Origin: Sthenelais limicola
Lineage: Eukaryota; Annelida; Polychaeta; Phyllodocida; Sigalionidae
NCBI GenBank assembly: GCA_942159475.1
Contig: OW804095.1
Span: 152,696,808 to 152,760,807, forward strand
Length of the DNA stretch: 64,000 bases
Direction of reading: 5' to 3'
Made by a program: the position numbers and the translations under genes. Below are positions 1 to 13,300 of this stretch, one piece after another (position 1 is the stretch's first letter; each line of letters begins with the position of its first letter). The notes below the pieces were generated by a model, which saw only the letters and a program-made list of their open reading frames with translations, searched no databases and had not been told where the DNA came from.

Positions 1-895
1 TTCATGGGGCACATTTTATCTATTTTGTCAGTGATTATTTTCCCCATGATGGTCCAACATTCATCTACATCCTGGGATTTAAAGAAGTGTTCCCAGTTCT
101 CCTCCCATAGTTCACTAGTTAATTCATTTATATTTAGGGCTCTTGTGTCCCTGGCTGTGAACGTCTTTTTCTGATAGCTGTTCCTCTTTTTTTTAAGTAT
201 CAAAAGAATAGGGATGTGGTCACTGCTATTATTTGTAATTGTTCCATGTTTGTGGATGTTTATGCAGTTGGTATAAATTTGATCTAAAGTTTTTTGTGAT
301 TTGTGTGTAATTCTTGTGTTTATTGTTATTTGAGGTTTTAGACTACATGGTCATGGTAGATGTGATCTTGTCGGTCTGTTTCACCCCTGGTTTTGTATCC
401 AAATTAAAATCCCCTAAGACTATAACCTCCTGGCTGAGATCAATGTGTGTAAGAATATTAGAGATTGCTTCCTGCGCATGAGACAGACTCGCATTTGGGG
501 GTCTGTATGTGTTAATAATTATCATTGATTTTCTGTGTTGCTTTTTGCAGATAATGGCTTGTGCCTCCAAATCCTTTGTTATGATGTTTAGGTTCCCGTA
601 TGTATGGGCATCGATGGAAAATTCTTCTCTTACATAAGTGACAAGGCCCCCGCCTCTCTTTCTCCCTCTGTCTAATCTTGCTATTTGGTAACCTTTGACA
701 TTAATTTGGTTATCATGAATCCTTGGTTTTAACCAAGATTCCTGGACAGCCAAAATGTCTAATTTTGTCTGTTCAATAAAACATGAGATATGATCTAGCT
801 TAGGGAGGAGACTTCTTACGTTCCATGATGATATCTTAAATCCTCTCATGGAGCCTACATCACCTTCATCAAATTGACCTGATACAGCCATTTTA
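1..895 (-). mobile_element. LINE endonuclease fragment (5' part of ORF2), runs off the left edge
   Basis: The minus-strand frame from 891 to 343 is an apurinic/apyrimidinic-type LINE endonuclease. It shows an SSWNVRSLL start, the AVQESWLK metal-binding block, TYRPPN and VLGDFNLD. After a frame change near 343-360 the reading continues to the window edge and includes the conserved SDH block around 200-230. The RT half would lie left of position 1. An ATG at 891 opens the frame, but no ORF1 is recognisable upstream (900-1900), so the copy is 5'-truncated or belongs to a family with an unrecognised ORF1. It is a dead copy because of the frameshift. The domain identity is secure; the LINE clade is not assigned. 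Confidence 0.85.
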
Positions 896-2640
896 ATAAT
901 AATAATAATGATCTGGGCTCATGTTCTGATGTACTGCTTTGCATATGAACATGCTAAAATAAATAGCCCAGTATCTACTACCTAATTTTGAGTTTAGCCC
1001 TGATGGGCTCATTACTCTGATACAACTATCCATGTCTTGCATGGTTTTTCTTTTAGGGGGCTGTGTATCTGATAACGGATAAGCCAGTATCTATTCAATT
1101 TAGTTCATTCTATGACATAATAAGATAAGATCTGTTTTAGTACACTACTGTACTGTAGTGGTGAATGAATAAGGCAAAATGTAATACAACAATAAATGTG
1201 ATCAATACCAAATTCAAAAACATTAAAATCATAAACCAGTAAGAAATGAAGTGTCTGTCATTAGACAAATTTGGTCAAGCTAGTTTCAAGAGCTGCAATC
1301 CAGCTACATGTATTCATCAGATCACAGTGCAGTGTTTTGCCCCTCCCTCCACTAGCCTGACCTATTGGTGAATCTATGCAAATATCAATATCAATAGCAC
1401 CCAATGCCGCGAGCATTGAACCATGTTTGGCCCTGAATTATTTAGCTATGCAGTCATTTAGCAAAATATTAAAATATTCATGATAAAAATAAAATAGGAA
1501 TCTATAGCAGTGTAATGGAGTATGTTTCCTATAAGTGCATTCGTGGAGCTGCAATGTAAATATAATTAAGAACTGTCAATCAAAACTGAAAGTAGAAGAA
1601 TTATTTTTCGTGTCCTCATTGTCTTATTCTAAACATTGTCTTATAGTAATAGTATAAATAGGTTTAGCATTGCTAACAACATGCATTCAATAGAACACAG
1701 TGCTGCGCAAATAGTATAATTATTTCAGTTTTAGTTTTACCTTAATACAGAGCAGGGTATGTGAATTAACTTCATACAAGGCAGTATACATGTTTCAATG
1801 GTAAATCATACATTGTTGACACACACTACACTCTAAGAAATCAGCTGAAAATTCATCTGGATCCACGTAATTACCTGTTGGTTCCGGGTACGAACTGTAG
1901 TTTACATGGATACAGTGTGCATGCGTGGATTCCCTACGCTGATTCCCTGTTCCCGTGCACCACACCTGGTGGTGCGCGGGAGCAGTGTAATATCAGCTGC
2001 ATATGTGGGTGGATCGTAAAAGCACACACAATTTTTTTTTTTTTTTTACAAAAACAAGACTATAATATAGTTTATTATTACAGACTATAATATAGTTTAT
2101 TGTTTGTTTTGGGGTTTTTTTACAAAAACAGACGATAATATATGATGAAAAATATGATACAAAAACAGACGAAACATTAATTTTTTTGTTATTTTTTTTA
2201 AAAAAATTAACTGCGAACCGATTCGGTGCTAACCGCTGCTGCAAGTGACTAGGGTGGAACACTGTTGCAGTCCCACTAGGTGGCGTTACTGTACCCAGGC
2301 AATTATAAGCACATTCCCCTGGTGGATGATATGGACATATGTTGAGATTCTTGCCTATGTTCTGTCCAATGTCTGAGTGGTCATCATTGCACATCTGTGT
2401 TTCAGCTCCGGCTTAATATTAATCAATATAAAATAATGCTATTTCGTGACCTTTGTAGGTTTACATTTGCGTGAATAAATATATTATGAATATCGATAGC
2501 AGGAGATGGGAGGAAATGAACTGAAGCGACTTGATTATGTTAAAGTTAAAGGACCAAGGGTTGAAATATTCTATGTTCCAAACGCAGGTCCGAGAGAAAT
2601 CATCAAGAATGAAATACTTCTGTCATATATTCCCTTTATT
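896..2640. other. Non-coding AT-rich stretch
   Basis: No recognisable protein or RNA gene. It holds a short T-run near 2031-2048, duplicated short words in 2050-2180 (TATAATATAGTTTATT and ACAAAAACAGACGA each appear twice) and a small perfect hairpin (GCACCAC/GTGGTGC) near 1957-1977. Short open frames here have low-complexity composition and look like chance. Confidence 0.6.
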
Positions 2641-2650
2641 CCTCCTCCTG

Positions 2651-3013
2651 TCATTTAACAGTTGGTGGGCAGATGTTGCCACATGTACAATCATTATTCA
2701 GGACAAACTGTCTTCCTTGATTTCGCGTTTGCGTCTCTTTTTGGTTTGGAGATACCTCCACACAATGTAAATGTTCTTCACTTGATTCTGCAGTCAGCAT
2801 AACCATCATTGCAGTGATCACAGTCTGCGTACCTTTCTCACATTTAACCGTCTTTCTTTTCAAAATTGACTGGGAGAGTTCCTCCTCATCCTCATCCAAC
2901 TCCAGGGGTGCGGTAACTGATGGTGAGCCCAAGCTCCTTGGGTTCATGCCATGCAACTCCAGGGGGGAGGGAACGTATGGTGTGCCCAAGCACTTTGGTT
3001 TCCTGCCATGCAT
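2651..3013 (-). CDS. Candidate terminal exon of an unknown gene
   Basis: A 120-codon frame begins directly after a good splice-acceptor-like tract on the minus strand (pyrimidine-rich, ending CTTCCTAG at about 3014-3021) and ends in TAA. The product begins with a short internal repeat (SPLELHGM and APLELDED blocks) and has a KGTQT segment, an acidic DEDEEE run and a cysteine pair (CTCGNIC) near the end. I do not recognise the family. It could be the last exon of a transposon-derived or host gene, or a chance frame. The acceptor and biased composition are the only support. Confidence 0.3.
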   Translation of the reverse strand: MHGRKPKCLGTPYVPSPLELHGMNPRSLGSPSVTAPLELDEDEEELSQSILKRKTVKCEKGTQTVITAMMVMLTAESSEEHLHCVEVSPNQKETQTRNQGRQFVLNNDCTCGNICPPTVK

Positions 3014-3223
3014 CTAGGAAGAGTAAAAACAATTATATAGTTAATATGAAGCAATATTTAAATTTTCCAAATAAGCAATAAATTTCCTAAAATCAGTCTT
3101 TGAACACAAAATTCCATTAAAATTGATGGCATACAGTGGGCACAGGAGATGCCATATCATCACTCTCACTGAGATTTTACAAAGTGCTCATTTTTTATCA
3201 TCCGAATTACTATTACAATTATC

Positions 3224-3303
3224 ATGTGATTTTATTTTCAATAAACCTATGAACTTGTGAAGTATGTGATTTTATTTTCAATAAACCTTTGAACTTGTGA
3301 AGT
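3224..3303. repeat. Two-copy 40-bp tandem repeat
   Basis: Two adjacent copies start at 3224 and 3264 (ATGTGATTTTATTTTCAATA opens each). They differ at one visible position. Each copy contains an AATAAA word. Confidence 0.85.
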
Positions 3304-3689
3304 ATAATAAAGTTTCTTAATAAAAATATTCATGTCAACTTTCTCTTATCGTTTTTTCTTCTTAGTTAAGTCTCTTAGTAATTCCTTGAAATACCTACTA
3401 TCAACCAAACCTGAGTATAAATTTTAAACACCTAATTTCTATAGTATAGAAAATGATCATTTATGTTGAGATTATTTCAGTATGTTGAGATTATTTTTTT
3501 ATCTATTTATTTGACAGTAATTACAATTCATGGTGTCGCCGTTAAATCGTGTTCCCACCACCTGCCTTATTAACTATACATATGTGACATTTTCATTCAT
3601 CCGTCTTCATATCGTCATTGCCAATGTGTTTGTCGAGGGGGAGGGAGTGGAGTGGAGACCCAAGACCGTGGCCCATGCATTATATAACC

Positions 3690-4625
3690 TCAATAAAAAC
3701 CATTTTCTTGAGTTTGTGTTCCTATGATGTTTCCTTTTAAATAGTTCTTTAGTGTCAACGCATCCATGTTTCTTACATCGCTGTTTAAGTCGTTCCACTC
3801 TGCTGCCACCTGGTAGCACAAAGAGTCCCTGTCATGCTCTGTTTTAGGCCTAAATTGTACTATCAGGGGGCCTTCACGCCTCCTGGTGGCTATGTCTGTT
3901 CTATTTCTCTCTACAAGAGTATTGTCAATCTTCCTTTTCCCCATCTTTCTCAATAAGAATTTCTGTCTATTCCTGACGGTCATTACCCTACATTCCTTGT
4001 GTAGTTCAATTCTAGGCATCTCATAATCCGCTTCAAGAGTTATTCTGATAGCCTTATTTTGTAATTGTTGGATTTTGCGCATCCTGCCATTGCATACTGG
4101 TGTTAAGAAAGGGATACTATAGTCTAATATCGATAACAAAAACGATTTAAGCACCGCCATGGCCACCTGTCTAGTTAGGCAGGGCCTCATCAGTCTAAAT
4201 TGATGTAGCCTGAAGTTCAAGTTTTTTGTTAGCTGCTTGTATTGCCCAAGCATATTCAACCTCTGATCTAGTCTTATCCCTAAGTACTCATAGTTCTCGG
4301 TGGCATCTATGGTATGGTTATTGAACATTAATATGGGCTTCCCGGGTCTTTTGCTCCTAGTGAACAGCATACACTTTGTTTTTTTTATATTAATCTTTAA
4401 CTTATTGGCTGTGGCCCAATTGTAGAAAGTGCTCATGTCTTCCTCTAACTTATTTTTCAGCTGATCCATGTTAGCGCCCCTTATGAAAAAAAACGTGTCA
4501 TCTGCATAGAGGATAAATTTACTATTTAATCTAATTTCTGTATATCATTTGAATATATCAAATACATCAGAGGTCCGAGTACAGAGCCCTGGGGTACACC
4601 GCAGTTTACAACTGTTTCCTCCGAT
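3690..4625 (-). mobile_element. LINE reverse transcriptase C-terminal fragment
   Basis: On the minus strand, 4600-4480 reads GVPQGSVLGPLMYLIY and then, after a frame change, YADDT, the RT catalytic box. The open frame 4469-3690 carries the thumb/connection part: LKINIKKTKCM, a YLGIRLD block, and the QQLQNKAIRI stretch typical of LINE RT C-termini. The 5' end is truncated at about 4625, where it abuts another LINE fragment. It is non-functional because the RT core is missing upstream and the frame is broken. I read it as one of several sense-oriented LINE remnants in the last intron of the iGluR gene. Confidence 0.85.
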
Positions 4626-4639
4626 GTAGCCTTAATTTA

Positions 4640-6420
4640 TTGTACCATATTTTATCGTTAGAAAAAGCATAAGTAGATAAAAAATAGAAAACAATACAAG
4701 TGTAAGAACCATCACCTGGGTATAACATCAATACACCACAGACAAAAGAGATTAAAAAATAGCTGAGGACATACATACAAAATAATATCTCTGAAATAAT
4801 TCAGATCAAAGCAAAAGCAATATATCGACAACAAGAATGACTATATCAGATGGTCTGGGTCTGGTATCTTCCAGATATTTAAGGTGGTATTGTAGGATTT
4901 TACACATACCTTTTTTACTTCCCTTTTTTACTTCCCTTTTAAAAATCATAATATCATCGAGGGACTTTATTAAAATCGGTAGAGAGTTCCAGTAAGCATT
5001 TACACGCCCAAAAAGGCTCTTCCAGATGTTTTCCTTCCTCCATGGGATTACAGGCAGTCTAACCTCTCTCATATGATAACCATGTTGAGGCAGGTTGTCC
5101 AAAATATTATTGCAGGCAAAGAAAATGGAGAGAAATCTTTGCAAGCGCCTATAACAAAGGGGGACTATAGTATACATTTGATGTAAATCAGTATTCAAAA
5201 TTCGAAGATTATTTCTCCTGTTCTTCACACCATAGCATAGTCTAAGACAATGATTCTGTTGTATTTGCAACCTCGATAATTATATCCTTTTCATTTGCCA
5301 GATCTACCAATAGTGACCCAAACTCAATAACTGGTAATATGTAAGTCTTATAGATCAAAATAGAAATATCCACAGTAATAAAGTGTCTGATCCTGGCCAA
5401 TCTTTTGAACAAAATCTGGACCCTCGAACAAGCATTGCCTATATGAGGGGTCATACTCAAACCACTATCTAAAAGAAAGCCTAATTATCTGAAGGATCTA
5501 ACAATTTCAATTTGTAGTCCATCATTATATATTAAATAATTTCTCTTATTTTTACGTTTAGTCCCAAAGAAAGTTTGGTTTTGGTATGATTGATCATTAG
5601 TCCATTTTTCTCAGTCCAGGATCTAAACCTATTAACATCATTCTGGACATTTACAAATCTTTGTCACCTTCAATCGTATGCAATAAAACAGTCATCAGCA
5701 TACAATATTATTTTGCCAACAAAATCCACAGTAGATACATCGTTTATGTAAATAATAAACAGGAGTGGCCCTAAAATTGAGCCCTGGGCTACACCGGCTA
5801 GTAGTTTGAGCCTATCCGATATACATTTATTCATACAAATTATTTGTTCCCTATTTACAGAGTAGGATCGCAATAAAGAGCATAAACTCAACCCAAAACC
5901 AGCCTTTTTCAATTTATACATTAAAATTTCAATATTAATAGAATTAAATGCCTTAGATAGGTCAAAATAAGTGGCAGATGTATCAATTCCCCTATCCTTA
6001 TTTATTAAAACAAATTTCACAAAGTCATATACTGCTATCATTTTCTCAGCCAGGATTTTTTCAAAGATCTTGCTTGTAACTGGGGCTATTGAAATAGGTC
6101 TTATATCGTTAATATTTCTTGAATTCTTTTTTTTTTTAATAAGGGTACACAATGAAACCTTCCATGCTTGGGGATAAACTCCTGTGACTCTTATTCTGTT
6201 AAGTAATATAACAAAATTGTCTAAATTGTCAAAATTGTCTAATGCTAAGAGAGCATATTTTACAAAGGTAGCAGAAAGGTTTAGCATTCCACTAGATTTC
6301 AGAACATCAATAGCTTGAATTTCCTTTAAAACAATATGTCTCGTTATTTCTTCATCCCATTCAAAGATCGGATACAAGGGGTCGTCTTCAGTGTCATTTT
6401 TAAAAGCCCTTACTGAGGAT
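4640..6420 (-). mobile_element. Degenerate LINE reverse transcriptase
   Basis: Minus-strand frames 6377-5670, 5460-5242 and 5270-4806 together cover an RT: a KSSGMLNLS entry, PQAWKVSLCTLIKK, NDIRPISIAP, DLSKAFNSIN, GVAQGSILGPLLFIIYINDV, YADD, then a C-terminal IYKTYILPVIEFG block and the QQNHCLRLCYG tail. The usual GFRxGxS block is replaced by a short stretch, indicating an internal deletion. Several frameshifts separate the pieces. Motif wording resembles the LINE at 42.2-45.4 kb, so both may be one family. Confidence 0.85.
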
Positions 6421-7323
6421 TTTGGTAATATCTCACAGAAATACTTATTACTGTAATTTACCTTGATTGATTTCTATTTAGTGTTACCAGTTATTTTTGA
6501 CTAAATAATTTCTAAACCATAGTAATTTTATGTTGTTCAATTCACATCTTTGATGAACTCATAATTCTTTATTTTGAGATTATGATTTGAGATTATTGTT
6601 TGCAAATTTTAAAAATTAAACCTCATTTATCCCATGAACCTCACAAAAATCTTAGTCTCCTGAGGAAATTTCCTACTGATGTTACTAACTCTTGTATCTT
6701 CAATTTTATCACAAAAGGAAATATTGAATGATGTATAGGGATCAGAGGGATCAATCATTGGAAATGTATTTGACAAGAAGTGGGTGATTTTGCTCTTCCA
6801 CCTTTACGCATGGACTTGCAAGGTAGTTCCTTGAGGCACTATTCTTCACCTTATAATGAATTGGAACCATGAAATTGGCTGAAAGAGCGGGAACATTATC
6901 AGCTTCGCATTGGGCAGAAGAAAACAAAGGAATTTTGGAGGAGCCCAACAACTCCCATCATTGAATATTTGACAATTGATATTCCTATGTGGTTAAATCA
7001 AGTACTAATGCAGTGTAAAATTGGTAGAATGTCATATTGTAAACTATAAAAATGTTTTTTTCTTTGTTTCTTACATAACAGTACCTTCTTACCTGTATCT
7101 ACACACCAATAAACATGTGGATTTGAGGCCTGTTTTCCAATCTACCACTATAAAACACAATATCTGTACAACCCTGTAGTGTATATTATTATAAACTATA
7201 GATAGGAACTAGAAGAGAAGAGGTACAATCGCTACCAGGAATGTCAGAGCACCGGCAACTTCAGACTGGGCAGAACAGAGAGGCAACTTTGCACTGGGTG
7301 CTGGCAATAGTTTTAAAATATTC
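6421..7323. other. No gene recognised
   Basis: AT-rich sequence between a LINE remnant and the 3' end of the iGluR gene. The 66-codon minus frame at 6951-6751 has no recognised motif and no splice support. Confidence 0.5.
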
Positions 7324-7329
7324 TTTATT
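7324..7329 (-). promoter_or_regulatory. Poly(A) signal of the iGluR gene
   Basis: AATAAA on the minus strand, about 120 nt after the stop codon. It is the first such signal downstream and gives a short 3' UTR. Confidence 0.6.
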
Positions 7330-10300
7330 TGTACCTAAATGTGATGTACAAATATGAGCGACAGAAAGGGGATGGCCATTGACAAAGGATGAAGGTTAAG
7401 CATAGGGAAAATTGTTTTAGCATAGTTGCATTAGTTTTGCCACCAGACTATTCTGTGGATGAAACCGTGCAATTCAATGTAGGCAGGTGCTCGCTACATA
7501 TACACAAGCGTTCATTAGTCTGGCAATACACCTCTGCGTGAACTTTATTAGCTGTGTGAGTGGTTTGGTGCAGCCATATTTCACCCATGAATATCAGTCC
7601 TGCCATGGTGATCATCGATACAAACACAGTGAATAGGCCGAGGAGGTCTGGGGTGGTGACGGTTGGGGCGGATACACTCCTGCTGGTTGTCACCTTACTC
7701 TTGTCCTCCAGAAACATGTCCTCCCACTTAGCTAACAGTCCTGTCTGGCCTAGCTGTAATATCCTGTAATGGTAGAGGAGAAGAATATTTATTTATTTTT
7801 TTTACAGCCAAGACATTTAAATAAGGTTCAAATTTAAATACACTTTGTCCACCATGGATATCTTAGAGTGTTGCCTGTTACAATGATCTGATTAAAAAAT
7901 TGTTGTTAAGAAATAGACACAAATTATTGACAATTAGACATAACATTAATCAAAGAACCTCATTCAATGTTTTCGGTCAGTATAAACAAACACAGGTATA
8001 ATAAAAACAAAACATTCCCTCTACTCTATATCTTCAAAACATACATTTTCTTTATATGACCATAAACTGCCTTTCTGTCTCTTTTCTCTGTCTCTCCCTT
8101 CTTCTCTATCTCTCTCCCTTCTTCTCTATCTCTCTCCCTTCTTCTCTATCTCTCTCCCTTCTTCTCTATCTCTCTCCCTTCTTCTCTATCTCTCTCCCTT
8201 CTTCTCTATCTCTATTTCCTGTCCTGTCCTGTCTCTGTTCCTATCATAAACTACCTTCCTCTCAGCTCTCCCGCCCTTGATATGACCATATTAAATGTGT
8301 TGATAAGGGCGTAAAGCAACCAATCTCACTCACTCACTCTTTATTCGCATCCTTTCCCTCTGAAATACCTCCGCAATTACCTCTGCTATAATTCCTCACC
8401 ATTGCAGCCTCTAAATCGATTACAATCATCACAGTATCATCATTTTGAGTGACCATTCGTTAGGCCAAAGCCAATGAGTGAGTGAGATTGGTTGCTTTAA
8501 GCCCTTATCAATTGCTATTGTTATGTGTGTCCTTTAATACTATGGCTCCCCCCTTGTCTGCCTTCTGTATGTAGAGTTCCTTATCTTTTGATAAGTTTTT
8601 TAAAGGTGGGATCCCACTGGCTCGCTTGTATCTGCGCTCATTGCTTGCTCTTGCTGCGCTTGTTTATACTGTGGTTTTCATTCGCTCTTTGTCCGCTTTT
8701 ATTTTTAGCGCAATACAAGCGCAGGGCGATTCTACTGGTGCGCTTGTTTCCTTATGAAATCAATGGTGAATCACTTAGTCCGCTCTTGCTGCGCTCTTGG
8801 ACCGCTACTAAAAGACGTGGAAAGAGCGCCGTTTTGCTGCGCTCAAATCAAACACGTCAAATATGAGCGCAACGTCCTGCGCTCTTCTAAAGAAGCGCAC
8901 ATAGCCACTTTTTAGAGCGTACAGAGAGCGCAGTAACCGATCCCATTAGACCGCTCTGGTATCGCTCAATCTACGCTTGTTATGCGCTCAAGATAATAAA
9001 AAAGAGCGAGCTATGAGCGGGCCAAAAGAGCGAGCCAGTGGAAACGCAGCCTAAGGCCTGTTTTCCCCTTATGGTGAGGTTGTGCCTTTTGACTGTTTTG
9101 ATTTTTGTTTTGGCAATTTCCGAATCACAGGTTTCTATAAAGAATTCTAGGTTGGAGGGGCCTAGTGGAGCATTTCTTATACTCTTGCTTTTATTTGCTT
9201 TGTTACCTTTTTTCTTTCTTACATAGTGAGACTCATTTTGATTTTCATTGCTTTGTTTATTTACGGGCTCGGTTTCATTGTCATCAAAGTTCATTGTATC
9301 CGCTAATATCTGGGGGACGAGTTTCTCTGGTATGGGCGGTAATAACCCCTCTCCCCTCTGGTCGACCCTCTGGGGGGACCTCTGGAGGCACCTCTGGAGG
9401 CACCTCTGTTGCCCCTTCCGTATCATTGGTTCACTCGTTCCCTATGGGAAAAATCCTGCTTTTTTTATGGTCGACAAAGGATCTATAATGTCCGATTTGG
9501 TTGGTGGTTTAGATTGCAGAGTCTCTCTTCTCTCATCCAGCTGTCGGTGTTCATTGTGGGTGAACTTTTCCGCAGTTATTTTTCACCCATTTTCTGCAGC
9601 TGCGATGGTGTTGTCTGCCTTGCAGGTACCTTGCGTTATTATTTCCGTTATCAGTGTTTCTGTTGCTTTTAAAGCTACTGACATACTGGAGTTGTCGTTG
9701 GCCTGCTTGTGCAGATGTGTGGCAGCATTTGCCATAATGCAGGTCATTCAATTTATCACCAACTTTACCTTTATACAAAAGCACAATAGCCTGTTGCCCT
9801 GCTGTCAAAATTGACTGCCTATCAGCTTCTTCTGGTGATACCCTGAAGTGAGATGCACACTGCTGGAACCGCTGACTTGACTGGTAAAGGTTTAAAGTTG
9901 TGGCTTTTCACATACCTTACATATGCTTGACAAATACTACCATATGTTGAATCACCTTCCCAAGGTAATCTATGGAGTAGTGATCCACCATCAAGTACAT
10001 ACTGTGCTTACTCTGGACTTGGATAGGAGGTTGATGTACTCTGATGGTATAAGAAGTGTTTGAAGGCCTTCCTCAATAGTGCCTTTGTTTCAAACAAGGC
10101 TGGAGGATGAGGATAACATAGATAACTGAAAATGTAACCAAAGTATGTGATCGATGTGTACACTCTCTCCATCCACCAATACTGACATCTTTGCTGCCAA
10201 GGTTATAAGCTGATCAGACTTGTCAATGTTCTTCTGTTTTCTTGCCACACATCTTCCCCAGTATCTTCATCCCAACTAGTTTTGCATCATGAACATCTTG

Positions 10301-13300
10301 AAGAGTCAGCTGTAACTCCAAGTACAACTTACATTCCTTTTACCCTGGTTATCGCACCTTTGGACTTTACACTCTGCATCAAGCACTGTTCAATGACAAG
10401 GTCAGAAGAGAGTCCTGACCAGAATTGATTACTGCTTCTGATTACATATTAGGTAGACAAAGCTTGTAACACCTAACCTGCATGACCGCTGAGTGACAAT
10501 CTGGTGTAGCAGGGCTCCTTTTATACTCTGCTTTTTGGGGTTTGTAATTCCCGCCAGATCTCCAATCCCTTGGCCATGTGACCTCGATCCAGTCCTTCCT
10601 CTCAGTGCCTGGTTGGGGCCTGGGGATCTGTAGTAGACTTGTACTAGACTTGCACAGGCCTCATGTCTTTGTGGCTTGGAGCTTGTGTGGGGTTGAAGGG
10701 GTGTTGGTGGGATAGGGGTTGAGGGGGGAGGGGGGGTTTACTAGTACAGTTTGGTTAGTGACTGGTTTGTATGCGGTTTCGGCTGTTTGGCCTCTTCTCT
10801 TCCCTTCTTACCAATTTCTTGACATTGTTATCTATTTTTTATTTATTTATTTTTTATATAATTTTTTTGGGGGGGTTTTTCCGATAGGGAATTTTTGGGA
10901 TTGTCATAAGAGAAAATGGAGCAATTTGTTTAATTGTCCACTCATGCCACTCATAAGAGTAGAGGTGTTAGTATGAGCCTTACCTCATAGGTTATTGTTT
11001 TGTAATTCTTTTCTGCTTTGGGCCTCTGGATGAGAGCTAATGCTTTTTTGCGTAAGTCTGGTCCAAGGGTCTCAAATATAGATAAAAAAGATTTTGACAT
11101 GGCTTTTTGGGGGGAGGTTTAGGCTCATTTGGAATTAGGAATCCTTTACATTCATACCATATGGTTGGTATGTCTGTAGCCTGTGAATCCAGTTGTGTTC
11201 AATTTGGATCCTTAGGTCTTTTGCCCTCTTGCTTTCTGGGTGCTGGTATATAAAGTTGATAATTTGTATCTCGAAATCATGTGTACCTTTGCGGTAGGTA
11301 AAGTGTTTCCCTACCTCTGATTTGCTTCTGTTGTGTTTTATGTCTGCCTGCCATGTGTTCGCTTGCCCTTTTCCATAGGGTTCATTTGGTCTGCCCTATG
11401 TTATATTCATGCCATGAATATAGTTACTAGGTACCAGTATAATTTGTATGACAGTTGTCACACCTTTTTGGGATCTCTTGATCCACAAATCTTACCATGT
11501 CTTAGGGGAACTGGTTCCCTAAAGACTCACCATAGGTTGGAGTTTTGAGAGAGGTTATCAGGTACACCTTTTTGGGATCTCTTGATCCGCAACTCTTGCC
11601 ATGTCTTATGGAAATTACCATGTCTTGTGGGAAAGGAACGGTCTTCCCTGAGACTCACCACAGGTTAGATATCAGTATAACCCCCCATATATATGTATGT
11701 ACCAATGTAAGCACCTGTATATGTATAATCCCTAAGAATATATATACTTACATAGGCAGTGTCAATAATAACTATATGTGTAACAGTTTAATCCCCATGA
11801 CTGTATATATCTCTCTACCATGTGTATCACTATTGTATCCATACATTTGTACTCTATGACTTATGCACTCAAGTAGAGTGTCTATATTTGGTAACCATAT
11901 ACTAAAACCACATATAAGTTGCTCACTCTCTAAGCCAATTGGGAGGAATTACACTAAGGGCCAATCGGAGGCCAGTACACTGGTGTCCAATCCCCTTCAG
12001 TCTGAAGTAAGAAAAACTAATTATACTTATGTCTGCACCTGTGTACAATAATCGGGTATATATATAGAGAACTTTAAATGAAAGTTGGGCAGAAACAACC
12101 GGGAGCCTGATGTGGACCATTAACCAACTAACCTACCCACATCTCTCTTGATGGAAGAAACTGGGACAAGCCCTTGTCAGGAGCGGCTGAGCATGACCAA
12201 TTTGCATGGATAATGTGTGAGCTACAGTGACATTGGATTATAGGGCCTGTATCCACCTCAGCCTGAACCTGCCTAAGATTGTACTCTGCCTTTGTAAATG
12301 CAATGGAATCTTTACTTGCTTACAAATAAACCAAGATCCTAACACACAAATTGGACTTATTAATCAACAGTCTCACTGGCTATAGAATACTCTGTATTTT
12401 AGTCAGTGATGAACACGCGTGATAAATATATGAACTGTTCCGACATTACGTCCATTTTATCCAACATATCTGTAATCTGGGCACTTTGGCTGGCGCTAAG
12501 ACGGCGTAGCTCAGTAAAATCCAGAGTAGCTTGTACTTCCTCTTGTACAGTTAGTTTTTGCAACGTAAGAGCGTCCAAAAACCTCGCCCAATCAGTCTCT
12601 AAATGACCGGCTTCCTTGCATTTCGCCACAGCATCCGTGGGATATTTACACACATTAACACCAGGCCTGGTGTGAGAATACCCGCAAGCTCCACACTTAC
12701 CCATGGCTCGAATAACCAAAACGTAATAAGATTTTTCTCCACAAGAAAGGTGCTGTGAGAGTTGTGGAGTGGTTGGTCGCCAACAGGTAAGTGACCCGAC
12801 CCAGGTAAGTGACCCGACCCAGGTGATGGTCCTGGGTAAGACCTTAAAGTGCCTGGTCCTGGGTAAGACCTTAAAGGGCCTTTCTGTCTCTCTCTGTCTT
12901 TCTGTCTCTCTCTCCCTTCTTCTCTATCTCTTTTTCCTGGGTATGATCATAAACTGCCTCCCTCTCAGCTCTCCCGCCCTTGATATAACACTTCAAAGTG
13001 TTGATAAGGGCATAAAGCAACCAATCTCACTCACTCACTCACCGACCCAGGTGAGAGGGGTGATTGGTAAACAATACATACACTAGGTGGCGACCCAAAC
13101 TGGCCAACCTCTAATTTATATAAATATATAGTGCAGACAATATATATATCAAACATATATATATCAAACATATATATAATTAATTAATTCTTTATGTTCT
13201 CGAACAACCCCCTAGTATGAAACACCCTATGTATAGGTGGTCGCATTGCATGCATGAAATGCAGTATATTATGTTTGAGCTTCCACAGTTTACATTATTC

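Noticed and set aside
8056..8280. Plus-strand ORF rich in Leu/Ser/Phe
   Set aside because: The frame is created by the 20-bp CT minisatellite.
8525..8866. 113-codon plus-strand ORF
   Set aside because: It runs across the MITE-like element boundary and follows its GCGCTC-word composition; no protein motif.
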